Shown: in pieces, positions 1-6,711 of the stretch
How the letters are laid out: each line of letters opens with the position of its first letter
Position numbering within the stretch: position 1 is the stretch's first letter
Assembly: GCA_028817685.1 (NCBI GenBank)
Contig: JAPPPC010000701.1
Span: 687-9,337, forward strand
Length of the DNA: 8,651 nucleotides
Source of the DNA: Rhodospirillaceae bacterium
GTDB taxonomy: Bacteria; Pseudomonadota; Alphaproteobacteria; UBA8366; GCA-2717185
Direction: 5' to 3'
Translations under genes and position numbers: made by a program
Notes under the pieces: generated by a model
What the model was told of the DNA's origin: nothing
What the model saw: the letters and a program-made list of their open reading frames with translations, nothing else
Databases searched by the model: none

Positions 1-60
1 ACACCCCCGCTGACCTTTACCCCGCAGGGCAACCGGTGGCCCGCCCGGTCGACGCCACCG

Positions 61-975
61 TCAAAGGACCTTATACCCGCCTTCCTGCCGGACCTCCGGT
101 TCCAATCCGCTTAAAAGGTCGCCATGCTTGTCTTTTAGAGCCGTCCAACCCTGTTGTGCCGCGGCCTGGCTGCGGTAGGAGGCGAGATGGACCACACTGC
201 CGCCCGACGATTGCGGAGGCGGCGGGACGGCGGCTGGCGGCTTCGGAACCGCTGGGACAGGCTTGGACGCAATGGGCGGCGGCGGAACACGCGTAGGCTT
301 TGGCGCCGGCACCGACGGTTTGGCAACAACGGGCGGTGGCGGAACCCGCGCTGACTGGGGCGCGGGGACCGACGGCGTCGCGCGCGTGGGCGGCGGCGGC
401 ACCGGAACCCGGGCGCGAGGTGCTAAACCGCGGCCGGGCGCGGCTGCTCTGGGCCCTAAGACCGGGGGCGGCGGCACCCGGCTGCCCCTCGGCGCAACCG
501 CGGCCCTTTTCGCTGCGGCGGGCCGGGTCACCGGTTTCGGTGCGGCCGGTGGGACTGGCCTACGCGTTACGGGCGGAACCGGTGCGGGACGGGCGGCCGG
601 TGCCCTCCCAACATTTTTTTCCGGCAGTGGCGTGGGCGGTGTCGCGCGCCCCCCGAATTTCGGCTCCGACAGCGTCAAGGAAGCGAGGGCATCCGGCACC
701 GTCATGCCCGCGGTCGTTCCCGATGGCGGGTTGATGGTCCGTTTTGTGTCTGCAACCGGTGCCGTGGCGGGTTTCGACGGCGCCTGTTTCGCCTTCGCGA
801 GGCGCGGCGGCGATGAAACCGTATTTTCCGCCTTGGGAACAGGCGTTTGCGTCTGTTTCGGTTTCGCCGCCGGCGCTTTGCCCAAATTTGGCGGCGCCTT
901 CTGTACCGCTTTCGATTGCGATGATTTTGCCGCGCTTGCTTGTTGTTGGGTTGCCTGCGCAGCGCGGTCAGGCAC
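61..975 (-). pseudogene. Proline-rich SPOR-domain protein, C-terminal domain apparently frameshifted
   Basis: The ORF encodes about 304 residues from a GTG that overlaps the stop of the upstream lipoprotein gene (GTGCCTGA). An ATG at 1044 lies deep inside that gene and gives a Cys/Arg-rich, non-coding-looking start, so I prefer the GTG, although its ribosome binding site is weak. Residues 1-165 are rich in Ala, Pro, Lys and Gln with low complexity; residues 166-254 carry five PPPP blocks; residues from about 258 resemble the first half of a SPOR domain (VVHLASYRS, then GWTALKDKHGDLLSGL). SPOR domains bind denuded peptidoglycan glycans, often at the division septum. The ORF stops right after GGYKVL, where SPOR domains normally continue with a Gly-Pro motif and a second helix and strand. 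SPOR-like residues seem to resume in other frames downstream, suggesting indels or sequencing errors. No signal peptide or membrane segment is visible, odd for a periplasmic domain. The family call is fairly safe; intactness is doubtful. Confidence 0.6.
214..378 (-). repeat. Degenerate 57-bp tandem repeat encoding Pro-rich units
   Basis: Three consecutive units of about 19 residues can be aligned in the SPOR ORF, each of the pattern PSVPAPxxxRVPPPPxxxK, with PPPP blocks 19-20 residues apart. Two further PPPP blocks lie upstream (to about position 480) at looser spacing. The repeat is plainly visible in translation and more degenerate in DNA. It probably forms an extended, rigid linker that holds the SPOR domain away from its anchor. 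Such GC-rich repeats are prone to slippage and to sequencing indels. Confidence 0.7.
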
Positions 976-1681
976 GATACCGGCGCACCACCGTACCGTC
1001 CGCCCGCTCAAACGACAGCAGGCTGCGCACCGAGTCCAGACCACCGTCGGGGTCCTTCACGCGGCGAACCAGATAATTCCCGACCTTCGGCGCATAGTGA
1101 TAGGTGACGAGATTCGGCTGTTTGTGACCGCATTTTATAACAAAGGTCTCAAACGGGCCGCCCAACGTCTTAACCGTCTCCGTCCCGGTAACCGCGCATT
1201 TCCATTTATGCTCCCATCCAAAGGGGGGGCGATCGGTCGTGACGGTGGAGCGGTACTCCAATGCCGCGCCGACCTTCAATGGAAACAGCGCACCTTTTGT
1301 GTCGCGAATCAGGCGCCGGCCCTTCCCGCGCGTCCGGCCGAACCACTCCTGCGGCGGCAGGAGCGGGTTGAACCCGGTGATCTGCCGCTCGCCAAGATCG
1401 CTGCGCCAATACACTCTATCGCCCCGTATGGAGACAACCTCCCATCGCTCGACCGGATTGTCATAGGTGTAGCGGTCGCCGACGGTGAACTTTATGGGGC
1501 CGCCCGCGGTCTGATCGCCAGCTCCAGCAACCGAGCCGATCGGACCCTCACCCGTGTCGGAGGAGAACAGTCCCGTGACCCTATCCAATCCCGGCACTTC
1601 GCTGCATCCGGCAAGCGCCAGGGCCATCGCCCCGCAAATGGGCGTCAGATACCGTCGATTCCGGCCTGTACGGTCATTCAT
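968..1681 (-). CDS. Putative outer-membrane or periplasmic lipoprotein of unknown function
   Basis: This gene encodes 237 residues. A charged N-terminus (RTGRNRR) and a short hydrophobic stretch (residues 12-24) end in the lipobox LAGC, with the lipidated cysteine at residue 26, so signal peptidase II processing is expected. Residue 27 is Ser, not Asp, which favours the outer membrane under the enterobacterial Lol rule. The mature part has short beta-like segments (FTVGDRYTYDN, RWEVVSIRGDRVYWRSD, LKVGAALEYRSTV), a Trp-rich FGWEHKW and two more cysteines, but I recognise no named family. The ATG at 1681 is preceded by a modest GGGGA about 9 nt upstream. The gene starts 85 bp after tolC copy 1 ends and is probably cotranscribed with it. 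Its stop overlaps the start of the SPOR ORF, so the two could once have been one lipoprotein-linker-SPOR gene. Confidence 0.75.
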   Translation of the reverse strand: MNDRTGRNRRYLTPICGAMALALAGCSEVPGLDRVTGLFSSDTGEGPIGSVAGAGDQTAGGPIKFTVGDRYTYDNPVERWEVVSIRGDRVYWRSDLGERQITGFNPLLPPQEWFGRTRGKGRRLIRDTKGALFPLKVGAALEYRSTVTTDRPPFGWEHKWKCAVTGTETVKTLGGPFETFVIKCGHKQPNLVTYHYAPKVGNYLVRRVKDPDGGLDSVRSLLSFERADGTVVRRYRA

Positions 1682-1766
1682 AAACGGGTGTCCCCGGCAC
1701 GTTTCACCGTCGCTACACTGCAGGCGATTTTAAGGGTAACAGGGACCGGTGGGAAGATGGACGGGC

Positions 1767-3080
1767 TTACTTCCCGGCGAGCCCGAGGGCGGCGGGTGTG
1801 AGCATGCCGGTGCGGCGGGCCAGCAGGTAGGAGGCGATGCGGGCATCGAACTCGGCGGAGATCTGGTTGATCCGCGCGCTGAACACCTCGCGTTCCGCGT
1901 CCAGCACGTTCAGCGAGGTTTCCTTGCCCGCTTCCCGCAGCCGCTTCTTCGCGTTGAACACCTCGATCGCAAGATTGACCGCATTGTTCAGAAGATCGAC
2001 ACGCCGGCGCTCCGTCAACAGACGGTCCCACGCCACCCGCACATCCTCCTCAACGCGCCGCACCGCGAAGTTGAAGCTGTCCTTCCGCGCCGCCAACGTC
2101 CGCGACGCGCTCTCAACCCGAGACCGCGTCCGGAAACCGCTGAAAAACTCCCAGCGCGCCCGGATCAGCAGGCTCTGTTCCCGCTTAACGCCCCGCGTCG
2201 TCCCGTTATTGTCCGCATAGTCCAGCGTGCCCACCAGATCCACCGACGGGTAATAGTCCGCCCGCGCGATCCGCTTCTGCTCGCGCGCGATGTCCGCCTG
2301 GTAGCGCGTCTGACGCAACGCCGGATGGTACTGCTGCGCCGTCTCGATCGCCCCGTCCAGGTCCGGCGGCACGATGCCTTCCGGCGGCACGCCCTCTTCC
2401 AGGCTCGAAATCTCCGGCAAGTGCCCGAAAAGCTGCTTGTAGCGCGCCAGCGCCTCCTGCAACCGCCCCTCGAACGCCACACGCTGTTCCTTGGCGACCT
2501 GCAGCCGCGACTTCGCCTGCAACACGTCAACCGCGATGCCCGAGCCGCGCTGGACCCGCTCATCCTCGAGCCGCAACTGCGTGCGGATCGTGTTCTCCGT
2601 GTTCTGCGCCACCGCGATCAGACGCACATTGCGCAGCACGTCCAGATATTGGTTCAAACCCTGGAACAGCAGCTCCTGGCGCGTGTTCTCCAGGCTCATC
2701 TGCTGCTCGATATGGCCCAGCTCCGCCGCAACGATCCCCGCCTCGTCCCGGAACCCGTTGAACAGGTTCTGCGTCGCCGTCAGGGTCAGCTTGTCGCGCC
2801 GCATCAAGAACACGCCAAGCCCCGCCTGACGCCGCGTCGGATCGTCCGTCCGTTCCGCACCGCTGTCGCCCGAAAGCTCAAACCGCGGCAGATACGCCGA
2901 ACGCGCCTCTTCGATCCGCGCCCGCGCCGCCGCCGCATCGTTCCGCGCCCGGCGCAGATCCGGATGCTCCCGCAGCAGCAGATCAAGCTCCGAACGCAAC
3001 GGCTCCGCCGTCGCAGGAACCGCAAAAACCCCCGCAATCAGGCTCAGTATCGCCAATCCGTATATCGGCGCTAACCGCAA
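1767..3080 (-). CDS. tolC: TolC-family outer membrane efflux/secretion channel, copy 1 (intact)
   Basis: This 437-residue protein is the outer-membrane component of a type I secretion system: it trimerises into a barrel plus long periplasmic helical tunnel that docks on the HlyD/ABC complex. Residues 1-25 form a signal peptide (hydrophobic LAILSLIAGVFA, cleavage after ATA). The mature part contains two outer-membrane efflux repeats (about 30-210 and 235-425), rich in heptad-like Ala/Leu/Arg/Glu helices, with strand segments such as YLPRFELSGDSG and YYPSVDLVGTLDY at equivalent positions. The end, RRTGMLTPAALGLAGK, keeps the Gly-x-Leu-Thr...LGL pattern common at TolC-family C-termini. The length is normal. 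The start is a TTG with GGGGGA six nt upstream; no ATG is usable there. It lies 152 bp after hlyD with its own AT-rich upstream region. Nearly all of the coding sequence is identical to copy 2. Confidence 0.92.
   Translation of the reverse strand: MRLAPIYGLAILSLIAGVFAVPATAEPLRSELDLLLREHPDLRRARNDAAAARARIEEARSAYLPRFELSGDSGAERTDDPTRRQAGLGVFLMRRDKLTLTATQNLFNGFRDEAGIVAAELGHIEQQMSLENTRQELLFQGLNQYLDVLRNVRLIAVAQNTENTIRTQLRLEDERVQRGSGIAVDVLQAKSRLQVAKEQRVAFEGRLQEALARYKQLFGHLPEISSLEEGVPPEGIVPPDLDGAIETAQQYHPALRQTRYQADIAREQKRIARADYYPSVDLVGTLDYADNNGTTRGVKREQSLLIRARWEFFSGFRTRSRVESASRTLAARKDSFNFAVRRVEEDVRVAWDRLLTERRRVDLLNNAVNLAIEVFNAKKRLREAGKETSLNVLDAEREVFSARINQISAEFDARIASYLLARRTGMLTPAALGLAGK
1810..3071. repeat. 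1262-bp direct repeat, copy A (inside tolC copy 1)
   Basis: Read base by base against 6800-8061 (constant offset 4990), I found no mismatch, and translations in several frames of both copies agree. The tract starts 43 bp inside the 3' end of the tolC gene and stops 9 bp inside its 5' end. On both sides it is followed by a few coding positions that differ only synonymously, then by unrelated sequence. The repeat is thus confined to the coding region and carries no insertion-sequence ends or target duplications. Confidence 0.95.
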
Positions 3081-3232
3081 ACTTGGTCCCCCGTGCGCGT
3101 GAAAACGCCGAATTCCGACGCCCCTCTCCGCAGCAATATATCAAGAATATATAGGGAAGTACTAATATTACCCATGATTCTGGTCAATTGCGCATTTAGG
3201 TGTTGCAGTTTGATCAACGTGCCGCCGCCGCG
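3081..3232 (-). promoter_or_regulatory. AT-rich gap between hlyD and tolC copy 1, probable promoter/leader
   Basis: This 152-bp spacer is sharply richer in A/T than its surroundings at 3132-3192. It contains AATATAT twice in direct orientation (3135-3141 and 3146-3152, 11-bp period). On the minus strand a TTGACC (3182-3187) resembles a -35 box, but no good -10 box stands 16-18 bp from it, so I cannot assign a precise promoter. No intrinsic terminator for hlyD is evident. The composition and spacing suggest that tolC copy 1 can be transcribed separately from abc-hlyD. Confidence 0.3.
3087..3092 (-). promoter_or_regulatory. Ribosome binding site supporting the TTG start of tolC copy 1
   Basis: The minus strand reads GGGGGA followed by six nucleotides and TTG (3080). 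This is a good Shine-Dalgarno spacing, and the resulting protein begins with a compact signal peptide. It supports TTG because no in-frame ATG exists nearby upstream. Confidence 0.55.
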
Positions 3233-4522
3233 CTACCGCTCGCGGAAGGCCTCGTTTCGTAATTTCAGGACTGGTTTAATGAAATAGTTCAACACGGAAC
3301 GCGTGCCCGTGTGGATATCCACTGTCGCCTGCATCCCCGGCGTGATCGGCAGCAAACCCTGCTGGTCGCCGAGATAGGTCTTATTGGTCCGCACGACCAC
3401 TTGATAGTAGGGCTGCCCGGCCGGATCGGTGTTCGTACTGGCGCCGATTCGGGCGACGACCCCGTCCAAACTGCCGTAGCGCACGAAATCATAGGTCGAA
3501 ATCTTGACGACGGCCCGCTGCCCTTCCTGCACATAACCGCGATCGACCGGATTCAACTGCGCTTCGATCACCAGGCGATCGCTGATCGGGACGATTTCCA
3601 TGATCGGCTCGCCCGGTTTCACGACACCGCCGATCGTGTGATAGCGCATATTCTTCACGACACCGTCGATCGGGCTGCGGATAACCGCCCGCCGCACTTG
3701 ATCCGAAGCGCGGTTCAACAGCTCGTTCACGCGGGCGATCTGCAATTCGACACCAGCATCGTTCTCGATCGAGCGGCGGTGATTCCGTTCCTTCTCTTCT
3801 TCATAACGGGCGCGGGCTTCGGCGAGCGACGCCTTGGCCCGCGGGATCGACTGTCTGAGAACTTCCGCCTCGCCCGCCAGCTTTTCCACCTCGCCTTCCA
3901 GGACCAGATGCTCCATCCGCGGCGTCAGGCCTTCGGACAGAAGGCTGGCCGACATTGTCAGCCGCTGCTTCGACAGGCCCAGATCGGCAAGCACCGCCTT
4001 GCGCTGCGCGGCCAGTTGCTTGGCTTCGAGCTCACTCTGGGTGATCTGCTTTTCCAATACGGACAAAGACGTCTGCAGCTCACGCTTCCAAGCCTCGTAG
4101 GACTGCCATTCGGTCCGCAGCAGCCCCGGCCGGCGTTCCGACGGTTCCTTGGGAAAGACCGGCTCTTTGTTGGCAATCTGTGCGCTGAGCCGCGCCTTGC
4201 GCAGCAACAGCCCATCCAACTGCACGATCAGCTCTTCCCGGTTGGTGCCGGCACTGGCGAGATCAAGCTGCGCCAACACCTGTCCCGCCTTGACCCGCGT
4301 TCCTTCCGCGACTTCCAGCCGCTCGATGATGCCGCCCTCGAAATGCTGCACGACCTTCATCTGGCCCTGCGGCACGACCTCCCCCATCGCGACGGAGACC
4401 TCGTCCAGCTTGGCGAACACGGCCCAACCCAGCAGGCTGCCAAGCAACAGACAGATCAGCAGCGCCGAAACCCGGTATGTCGGGGCACGGCGCTTGGCGA
4501 CGAGATCGTCGAGGCGGCTCAT
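3233..4522 (-). CDS. hlyD: HlyD-family type I secretion periplasmic adaptor (membrane fusion protein)
   Basis: The 429-residue protein links the inner-membrane ABC transporter to TolC. It has a short cytoplasmic N-terminus, one membrane helix (about 18-37, LLICLLLGSLLGW), then the first lipoyl/barrel-sandwich half at 57-87 (HFEGGIIERLEVAEG), a long coiled-coil hairpin (about 95-275, many Glu/Ala/Leu/Arg heptads), the second lipoyl half at 282-311 (RSPIDGVVKNM), a beta-barrel region (about 312-395), and the family's C-terminal signature PGMQATVDIHTGTRSVLNYF followed by IKPVLKL (395-420). The length matches HlyD/PrtE proteins. Its ATG overlaps the stop of the ABC gene in ATGA, indicating translational coupling and a fixed transporter-adaptor pair. 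All domains appear complete. The identification is secure; the exported substrate is unknown. Confidence 0.95.
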   Translation of the reverse strand: MSRLDDLVAKRRAPTYRVSALLICLLLGSLLGWAVFAKLDEVSVAMGEVVPQGQMKVVQHFEGGIIERLEVAEGTRVKAGQVLAQLDLASAGTNREELIVQLDGLLLRKARLSAQIANKEPVFPKEPSERRPGLLRTEWQSYEAWKRELQTSLSVLEKQITQSELEAKQLAAQRKAVLADLGLSKQRLTMSASLLSEGLTPRMEHLVLEGEVEKLAGEAEVLRQSIPRAKASLAEARARYEEEKERNHRRSIENDAGVELQIARVNELLNRASDQVRRAVIRSPIDGVVKNMRYHTIGGVVKPGEPIMEIVPISDRLVIEAQLNPVDRGYVQEGQRAVVKISTYDFVRYGSLDGVVARIGASTNTDPAGQPYYQVVVRTNKTYLGDQQGLLPITPGMQATVDIHTGTRSVLNYFIKPVLKLRNEAFRER

Positions 4523-6249
4523 GCCGGCTTACCTTCGGAAACGGGCACCGGCTTGGGACCGGGCTGCAGTTTGGCGAGGACCTGTCCGGCCGGTCCGGCC
4601 ATGACAACACGCCCTTTCTCGAGCACGAGGATCGAGTCGCAGGCCGCCAGCAGGCTCGGGCTGTGCGTCACGACCATCGCCGTGTTCTCACGGGAATATT
4701 CGCGCAAGGTCTCGGCAAGGCCTTGCTCGGCTTCCTTGTCCAAATTGCTCGACGGCTCGTCCAGCAACAAAACCGGCGGGTGGCTCATGAAGGCGCGCGC
4801 CACCGCGATACGCTGCCGTTGCCCCGTGGACAGCCCCTGCCCGCCCTCGGTCAGCGGCGTGTCGTAACCGTCCGGCAAGTCGACAATATATTGATGCGCC
4901 TTGGCGAGTTCGGCCGCCGCCACAACCGCCTCGTCGTCGGCATCGGGGTGGGCGATTGCGATATTGTCGCGGATCGATCCGGCGAACAGCGTGCATTCCT
5001 GCGGCAAATAGCCAATCCAATCCGCGAGCTGTCGTTGCGTGAATTGCACCAAATCCGCCTCGTCCAGCAGAACCCTGCCACTCGCCGGTGTGTAGATGCC
5101 GCGGATCAGTTTCAACAGGGTCGTTTTGCCCGAACCGTTGGCGCCGATGATACCGTGCAGCCCGCCCGGCCCGATCGATCCGTCGATCCCGTCGATCACC
5201 GGCTGGCCGTCGACCTTGTAGTTGAAAAACAGTTTCTCCAGCTTCACGGCGCCCTTCGGCCGCGGCAGCTCGATGCCGGATTCGGTCCGTTCCGAAGCCA
5301 TCGCGAAGACTTCGTCGAGGCGCTTCGCCGACTCGCGGAACTGCATGAACATGCGCCACTGCGAAACCAACTGGCTCATCGGCCCAACCAGCCGGACGCT
5401 CAACATATGGGCGGCGATCAACGAACCGATCGTCATCTTTTGCTCGCGAATCGCCAGCGCCCCCACCGTCGTCACGACGACCGTCGTGCTCATGGTCATG
5501 ATGTAGCCGAGATTGTGATACCCGTCGCCGGCCTCGCCGCGCTGCTGCGCCACGTCGATCGCTTGCGCGTGCCGGTCTTCCCAGCGCGGCGCCACCGCTT
5601 CACCAAGCGCCAGCGACTTTACCGTCGCCCGGCCGGCGATCAGCTCGTTCAGCAAGCCTTCGCGGCTCATCGCCGTCTCGCGTTCTTCCGAGGCGGCGCT
5701 GCGCATGACCTTGCCCGACCGCCAGGCGAGAATCATGAAGAGCGGTACGAAGACCAGCAGAACCCACGCGACGGGCGGCGCGATGATCAGCACGACGATA
5801 AAAAACAGCACCGCAAAGGGCAAATCGAGCATCAGCGCGGCGGAAGGCCCGGACACCGCGTTGCGAATCGCATCCACATCGCGGAAAACAGCCTGCCAGA
5901 ACGTCGTCGGTCGCGATTCCAGGATCCGCAGCGGCAAGGAAACGACCTTGTTGTAAAGCGCGCGGCCGACCGCCGCATCGACCCGCAAGGCCACGCCCTG
6001 GAAGACCCGGCTGCGGGCCTGCCGCAGGATGAAATCGAAGCCGATGACCAGCCCCATGCCGATGACCAAACCCTGCAGGGTCGTCATGCCGGAATGAAAC
6101 ACCACCCGGTCATACACCTGGAGCACGAAAACCGGGATCGACAGAACTAATAGGTTGATAAATAGAGAGATTAGGACGAGATCACGGAACGCGCCGCGGC
6201 TTTCGCTCAGCGCAAATCGCAGCCAAACTTGTCCTTCATCGCTCTGCAA
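4519..6249 (-). CDS. Type I secretion ABC transporter (permease-ATPase fusion), PrtD-like
   Basis: The 576-residue inner-membrane exporter couples ATP hydrolysis to protein secretion through HlyD and TolC. The N-terminal half carries membrane segments near 24-46, 58-76, 140-158, 160-176, 248-268 and 272-292. The nucleotide-binding domain (about 335-555) has Walker A GANGSGKT (369-376), Q-loop Gln417, signature LSTGQ (473-477, usually LSGGQ), Walker B VLLLDE (493-498), D-loop SNLD (501-504) and switch His529. All catalytic residues are present. Its length and a first membrane helix near residue 24 show that it lacks the N-terminal C39 or C39-like domain of HlyB and bacteriocin exporters, placing it with PrtD-type transporters, which usually export RTX proteases, lipases or adhesins with C-terminal signals. 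The start is TTG, supported by a strong GGAGGA. It heads the unit with hlyD. Confidence 0.95.
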   Translation of the reverse strand: MQSDEGQVWLRFALSESRGAFRDLVLISLFINLLVLSIPVFVLQVYDRVVFHSGMTTLQGLVIGMGLVIGFDFILRQARSRVFQGVALRVDAAVGRALYNKVVSLPLRILESRPTTFWQAVFRDVDAIRNAVSGPSAALMLDLPFAVLFFIVVLIIAPPVAWVLLVFVPLFMILAWRSGKVMRSAASEERETAMSREGLLNELIAGRATVKSLALGEAVAPRWEDRHAQAIDVAQQRGEAGDGYHNLGYIMTMSTTVVVTTVGALAIREQKMTIGSLIAAHMLSVRLVGPMSQLVSQWRMFMQFRESAKRLDEVFAMASERTESGIELPRPKGAVKLEKLFFNYKVDGQPVIDGIDGSIGPGGLHGIIGANGSGKTTLLKLIRGIYTPASGRVLLDEADLVQFTQRQLADWIGYLPQECTLFAGSIRDNIAIAHPDADDEAVVAAAELAKAHQYIVDLPDGYDTPLTEGGQGLSTGQRQRIAVARAFMSHPPVLLLDEPSSNLDKEAEQGLAETLREYSRENTAMVVTHSPSLLAACDSILVLEKGRVVMAGPAGQVLAKLQPGPKPVPVSEGKPA

Positions 6250-6254
6250 AATCT

Positions 6255-6260
6255 TCCTCC
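6255..6260 (-). promoter_or_regulatory. Strong ribosome binding site deciding the TTG start of the ABC transporter gene
   Basis: The minus strand reads GGAGGA, then five nucleotides, then TTG (6249). The match to the anti-Shine-Dalgarno sequence is almost perfect at near-ideal spacing, so TTG is very likely the true start. The nearby ATG inside GCGATGAAG is out of frame. Confidence 0.75.
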
Positions 6261-6290
6261 GTCGCCGGAATCTACCGCTGGGAAGATGTA

Positions 6291-6319
6291 TTTATGGTTA
6301 ACTTCATTACACCGGCCAA
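6291..6319 (-). promoter_or_regulatory. Candidate sigma70-type promoter for the abc-hlyD operon
   Basis: The minus strand has TTGGCC (6314-6319) and CATAAA (6291-6296) separated by 17 bp, each matching four of six consensus bases. Transcription would begin roughly 35 bp before the TTG start at 6249, giving a short leader that includes the strong ribosome binding site. The position is sensible, but the boxes are weak. Confidence 0.3.
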
Positions 6320-6330
6320 TTTTATTTGTC

Positions 6331-6352
6331 ATCCCTACTTCATTTAGGGGAT
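6331..6352. promoter_or_regulatory. Inverted repeat upstream of the abc promoter, possible operator
   Basis: ATCCCTA (6331-6337) is followed by a 7-nt spacer and TAGGGGAT (6345-6352), a near-perfect inverted repeat with one extra G. It lies about 12 bp upstream of the candidate -35 box, where an activator or repressor dimer could bind. There is no T-run after it on either strand, so it does not look like a terminator. A chance palindrome is possible. Confidence 0.3.
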
Positions 6353-6456
6353 GGTCTTGGATCGAATATTAGTTTTGTGTTAGGATGTGCGCGTGGGGCG
6401 CTAAGAAATTGTCGATGATCCATAGGGGTGGATCGGTCTGACGATAGGGAGTCGAG

Positions 6457-6558
6457 ATGGCGCGTCGCGCTTCTGATAATGAAGAGGCTTTGCTTGGCCG
6501 TTCTGCTTCGGCGGCGTCGGCCCGTTTCGCCACCGCAGGCTTCCTCTCTGCCCCCTGA
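6457..6558 (+). CDS. Possible small protein or remnant of a plus-strand gene (33 aa)
   Basis: An ATG preceded by AGGGAG with a 5-nt spacer opens a 33-codon frame, MARRASDNEEALLGRSASAA and on to a TGA directly after a run of five C. The composition (Ala/Ser/Arg, acidic patch) looks like protein but I recognise no family. If one C is lost from the run, the frame continues through EGASITDRIRADLLTL, which loosely recalls the start of GntR-type helix-turn-helix regulators, and then degrades into sequence unlike that family. It could be a true small protein, a decayed regulator gene, or chance. It would be transcribed away from the ABC gene. Confidence 0.25.
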   Translation: MARRASDNEEALLGRSASAASARFATAGFLSAP

Positions 6559-6711
6559 AGGCGCGTCTATTACGGATCGGATTCGAGCCGATCTCTTGAC
6601 GCTTCCCATATACTTCCGACCTTACCCCCTAAGGCCGGTGACGAGGCTTTACTCGAGAGTCAATTATGCTTGAATTTTCGTTAAATTGCAAATAGCTGCG
6701 GAGATTTCCCG

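Larger units (their letters stand above)
6250..6711. other. 462-bp intergenic region between tolC copy 2 and the ABC transporter gene
   Basis: This stretch holds no gene that I can name. It contains the ABC gene's ribosome binding site and candidate promoter (minus strand), an inverted repeat at 6331-6352, a possible 33-codon plus-strand ORF at 6457-6558, a hairpin at 6575-6593 (GATCGG, 7-nt loop, CCGATC) without a following T-run, and AT-rich DNA at 6661-6720. No clear intrinsic terminator follows tolC copy 2 on the minus strand. The length and AT-rich patches suggest a separate promoter for abc-hlyD rather than read-through from tolC copy 2. Confidence 0.6.

Noticed and set aside
976..1044. 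Extension of the SPOR ORF to the ATG at 1044
   Set aside because: The added 23 residues (Cys/Arg/Trp-rich) lie inside the lipoprotein reading frame and look like an off-frame translation.
1682..1766. Possible terminator between tolC copy 1 and the lipoprotein gene
   Set aside because: Only a short ACCGGT palindrome and a small T/A run are present; no stable stem followed by a T-run, so read-through is likely.
263..1801. Plus-strand ORF of 512 aa, Gly-rich at first
   Set aside because: It is antisense to the Pro-rich SPOR ORF and the lipoprotein; the glycine richness is merely the complement of proline codons.
1749..3074. Long plus-strand ORF (441 aa) antisense to tolC copy 1, with a twin at 6775-8121 antisense to copy 2
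   Set aside because: It is the mirror frame of a clear TolC gene; the product is Arg/Gln/Leu-rich with no domain, as expected from GC-rich third positions on the other strand.
4477..6150. Plus-strand ORFs antisense to the ABC transporter and HlyD (also 3311-4867)
   Set aside because: The minus-strand genes have complete catalytic motifs; the antisense products are His/Arg/Asp-rich and featureless.
6570..6600. tRNA T-arm-like hairpin (ATCGG, loop CTCGAAT, CCGAT on the minus strand), possible tRNA fragment or attachment site
   Set aside because: The loop has C instead of the first T; no matching acceptor, D or anticodon arms are found at the required spacing and there is no CCA end.
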